This document shows, piece by piece, positions 63,436 through 64,000 of a stretch of DNA of 64,000 nucleotides (the first letter of the stretch is position 1; each line of letters opens with the position of its first letter). The stretch is from positions 124,001-188,000 of the forward strand of contig NZ_BMMV01000010.1 of assembly GCF_014646115.1 (NCBI RefSeq), read 5' to 3'. Source of the DNA: Streptomyces camponoticapitis (GTDB lineage: Bacteria > Actinomycetota > Actinomycetes > Streptomycetales > Streptomycetaceae). The translations under genes and the position numbers were made by a program. Under the pieces are notes generated by a model, which saw nothing but the letters and a program-made list of their open reading frames with translations, had not been told where the DNA came from and made no database searches.

Positions 63436-63591
63436 GGAGATCCCCATCTCGGCGCGGCCCCGGCGACCGGGACGCTCGCGGGAGGTCGGCTCGTACAGAA
63501 CTGGCGAACTGGACTGCCGGGCCGCCGGTCTGATCGACCGCCGGCCCGACGGACTGCTGGAGCGGATGTGCGGGACGTTCGGAACGGTTTT

Positions 63592-63603
63592 TACATCGTT
63601 GTA
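63592..63603. promoter_or_regulatory. TACA-N4-TGTA palindrome, possible LacI operator
   Basis: TACATCGTTGTA at 63592-63603, within an AT-rich patch in the 226 bases between the binding-protein gene and the upstream LacI-type gene. A further TGTAAAG follows at 63611. It is a plausible site for the neighbouring LacI regulator; the arms are short. Confidence 0.5.
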
Positions 63604-63661
63604 CGGAGGCTGTAAAGCCTTCGCGCGATAACGGCTGTGTGCGCGGGGGCCGGTGGCGCTC

Positions 63662-64000
63662 TCAGTGACCGCCCCGGCGGCGGCCGAGCGTGCTCTCCCG
63701 CTCCACCAGCCGGAAATCGGCGCGGAGTTCACGCGAGCCGTTGCCGACGGGGTCTCCGGTGCCCAGCAGCCGGTTGACGACGGAGCGGACGGCGAGCCGG
63801 GCGATGGTCTGTTTGTCGGGCGAGATCGTGGTGAGGGTCACAGCTCCGTAGCGGCCCTCCGTGATGTCGTCGAAGCCGACGACCGCGACGTCCTCGGGGA
63901 CCCGCAGCCCCCGCTCGGAGAGCACCCGCATCGCCCCGATGGCGATCAGGTCGTTGTACGCGAAGACCGCGTCGGGCGTCACGCCCGAGTCGAGCAACTG
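63662..64000 (-). CDS. LacI-family regulator, 5' part cut by the right edge
   Basis: Only the C-terminal ~112 residues are in the window. VTPDAVFAYNDLIAIGAMRV and LRVPEDVAVVGFDDITEGRY are the standard LacI/PurR ligand-domain phrases; then ISPDKQTIARLAVRSVVNRL and ELRADFRLVERESTLGRR close the protein. The DNA-binding domain is off the edge. It sits directly upstream of the four-gene importer on the same strand and is its probable regulator. Confidence 0.9.
   Translation of the reverse strand, partial: QLLDSGVTPDAVFAYNDLIAIGAMRVLSERGLRVPEDVAVVGFDDITEGRYGAVTLTTISPDKQTIARLAVRSVVNRLLGTGDPVGNGSRELRADFRLVERESTLGRRRGGH

Overview
The window is high-GC DNA with typical Streptomyces signs: dense short operons, GTG starts, four-base start/stop overlaps, secreted glycoside hydrolases, sugar ABC importers without their own ATPase, a SpoIIE-type phosphatase, an Rpf-type lysozyme and a GlgM/GlgC pair. 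Everything here is called from sequence reading alone; no database search was run. I saw no tRNA, rRNA, CRISPR array, transposase or prophage gene.

Left region (1-10.7 kb). The left edge is the end of an extracellular/cytoplasmic contractile injection system (eCIS) locus: an AAA+ ATPase cut by the edge, a translationally coupled DUF4255 (Pvc16-type) protein, a secreted von Willebrand A protein and a LuxR-type regulator, all on the minus strand. Next come a plus-strand single-pass membrane protein, a DUF4157 (eCIS-core) HExxH protein, and three plus-strand genes for low-complexity proteins: an 11-residue repeat protein, a protein with acidic and Lys/Ala-rich tails, and an SRPBCC protein with an acidic tail. 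The last two resemble accessory proteins of Streptomyces gas-vesicle clusters, but no gas-vesicle structural gene is present. A perfect hairpin closes this block.

Middle region (10.7-30.5 kb). Mostly small housekeeping or accessory units: a lipoprotein, a TetR repressor with two palindromic operators facing a small membrane protein, a PAS-GAF-SpoIIE phosphatase, two overlapping paralogous ATP-grasp ligase genes, a MarR regulator with a likely autoregulatory site, a YcnI-type copper protein with a His-rich membrane partner, a divergent pair of VOC proteins, a coupled metallophosphoesterase-phosphopantetheinyl transferase pair, a GH3 beta-glucosidase, a GNAT acetyltransferase, a proline-rich miniprotein and a GH92 mannosidase.

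Right region (30.7-64 kb) is dominated by carbohydrate metabolism. It holds 6-phosphogluconate dehydrogenase; a secreted DUF1996 protein and a secreted clan GH-A-like glycosidase; a DeoR-regulated polyol operon (binding protein, two permeases, zinc dehydrogenase, PfkB kinase); a ROK-regulated beta-glucoside operon (binding protein, two permeases, GH1); a LacI regulator with a cytoplasmic GH3; an RpfD-like Rpf-LysM-M23 wall hydrolase; an EamA transporter; a FhuF-like Fe-S protein; glgM and glgC; and an RbsA-type importer of YtfQRT-YjfF layout with the end of another LacI regulator at the right edge. Four copies of the palindrome GGAGAGCGCTCTCC lie in front of the DUF1996 gene, the GH-A gene, the GH3 gene and the LacI gene itself, which suggests a small local regulon that makes oligosaccharides outside the cell and hydrolyses them inside.
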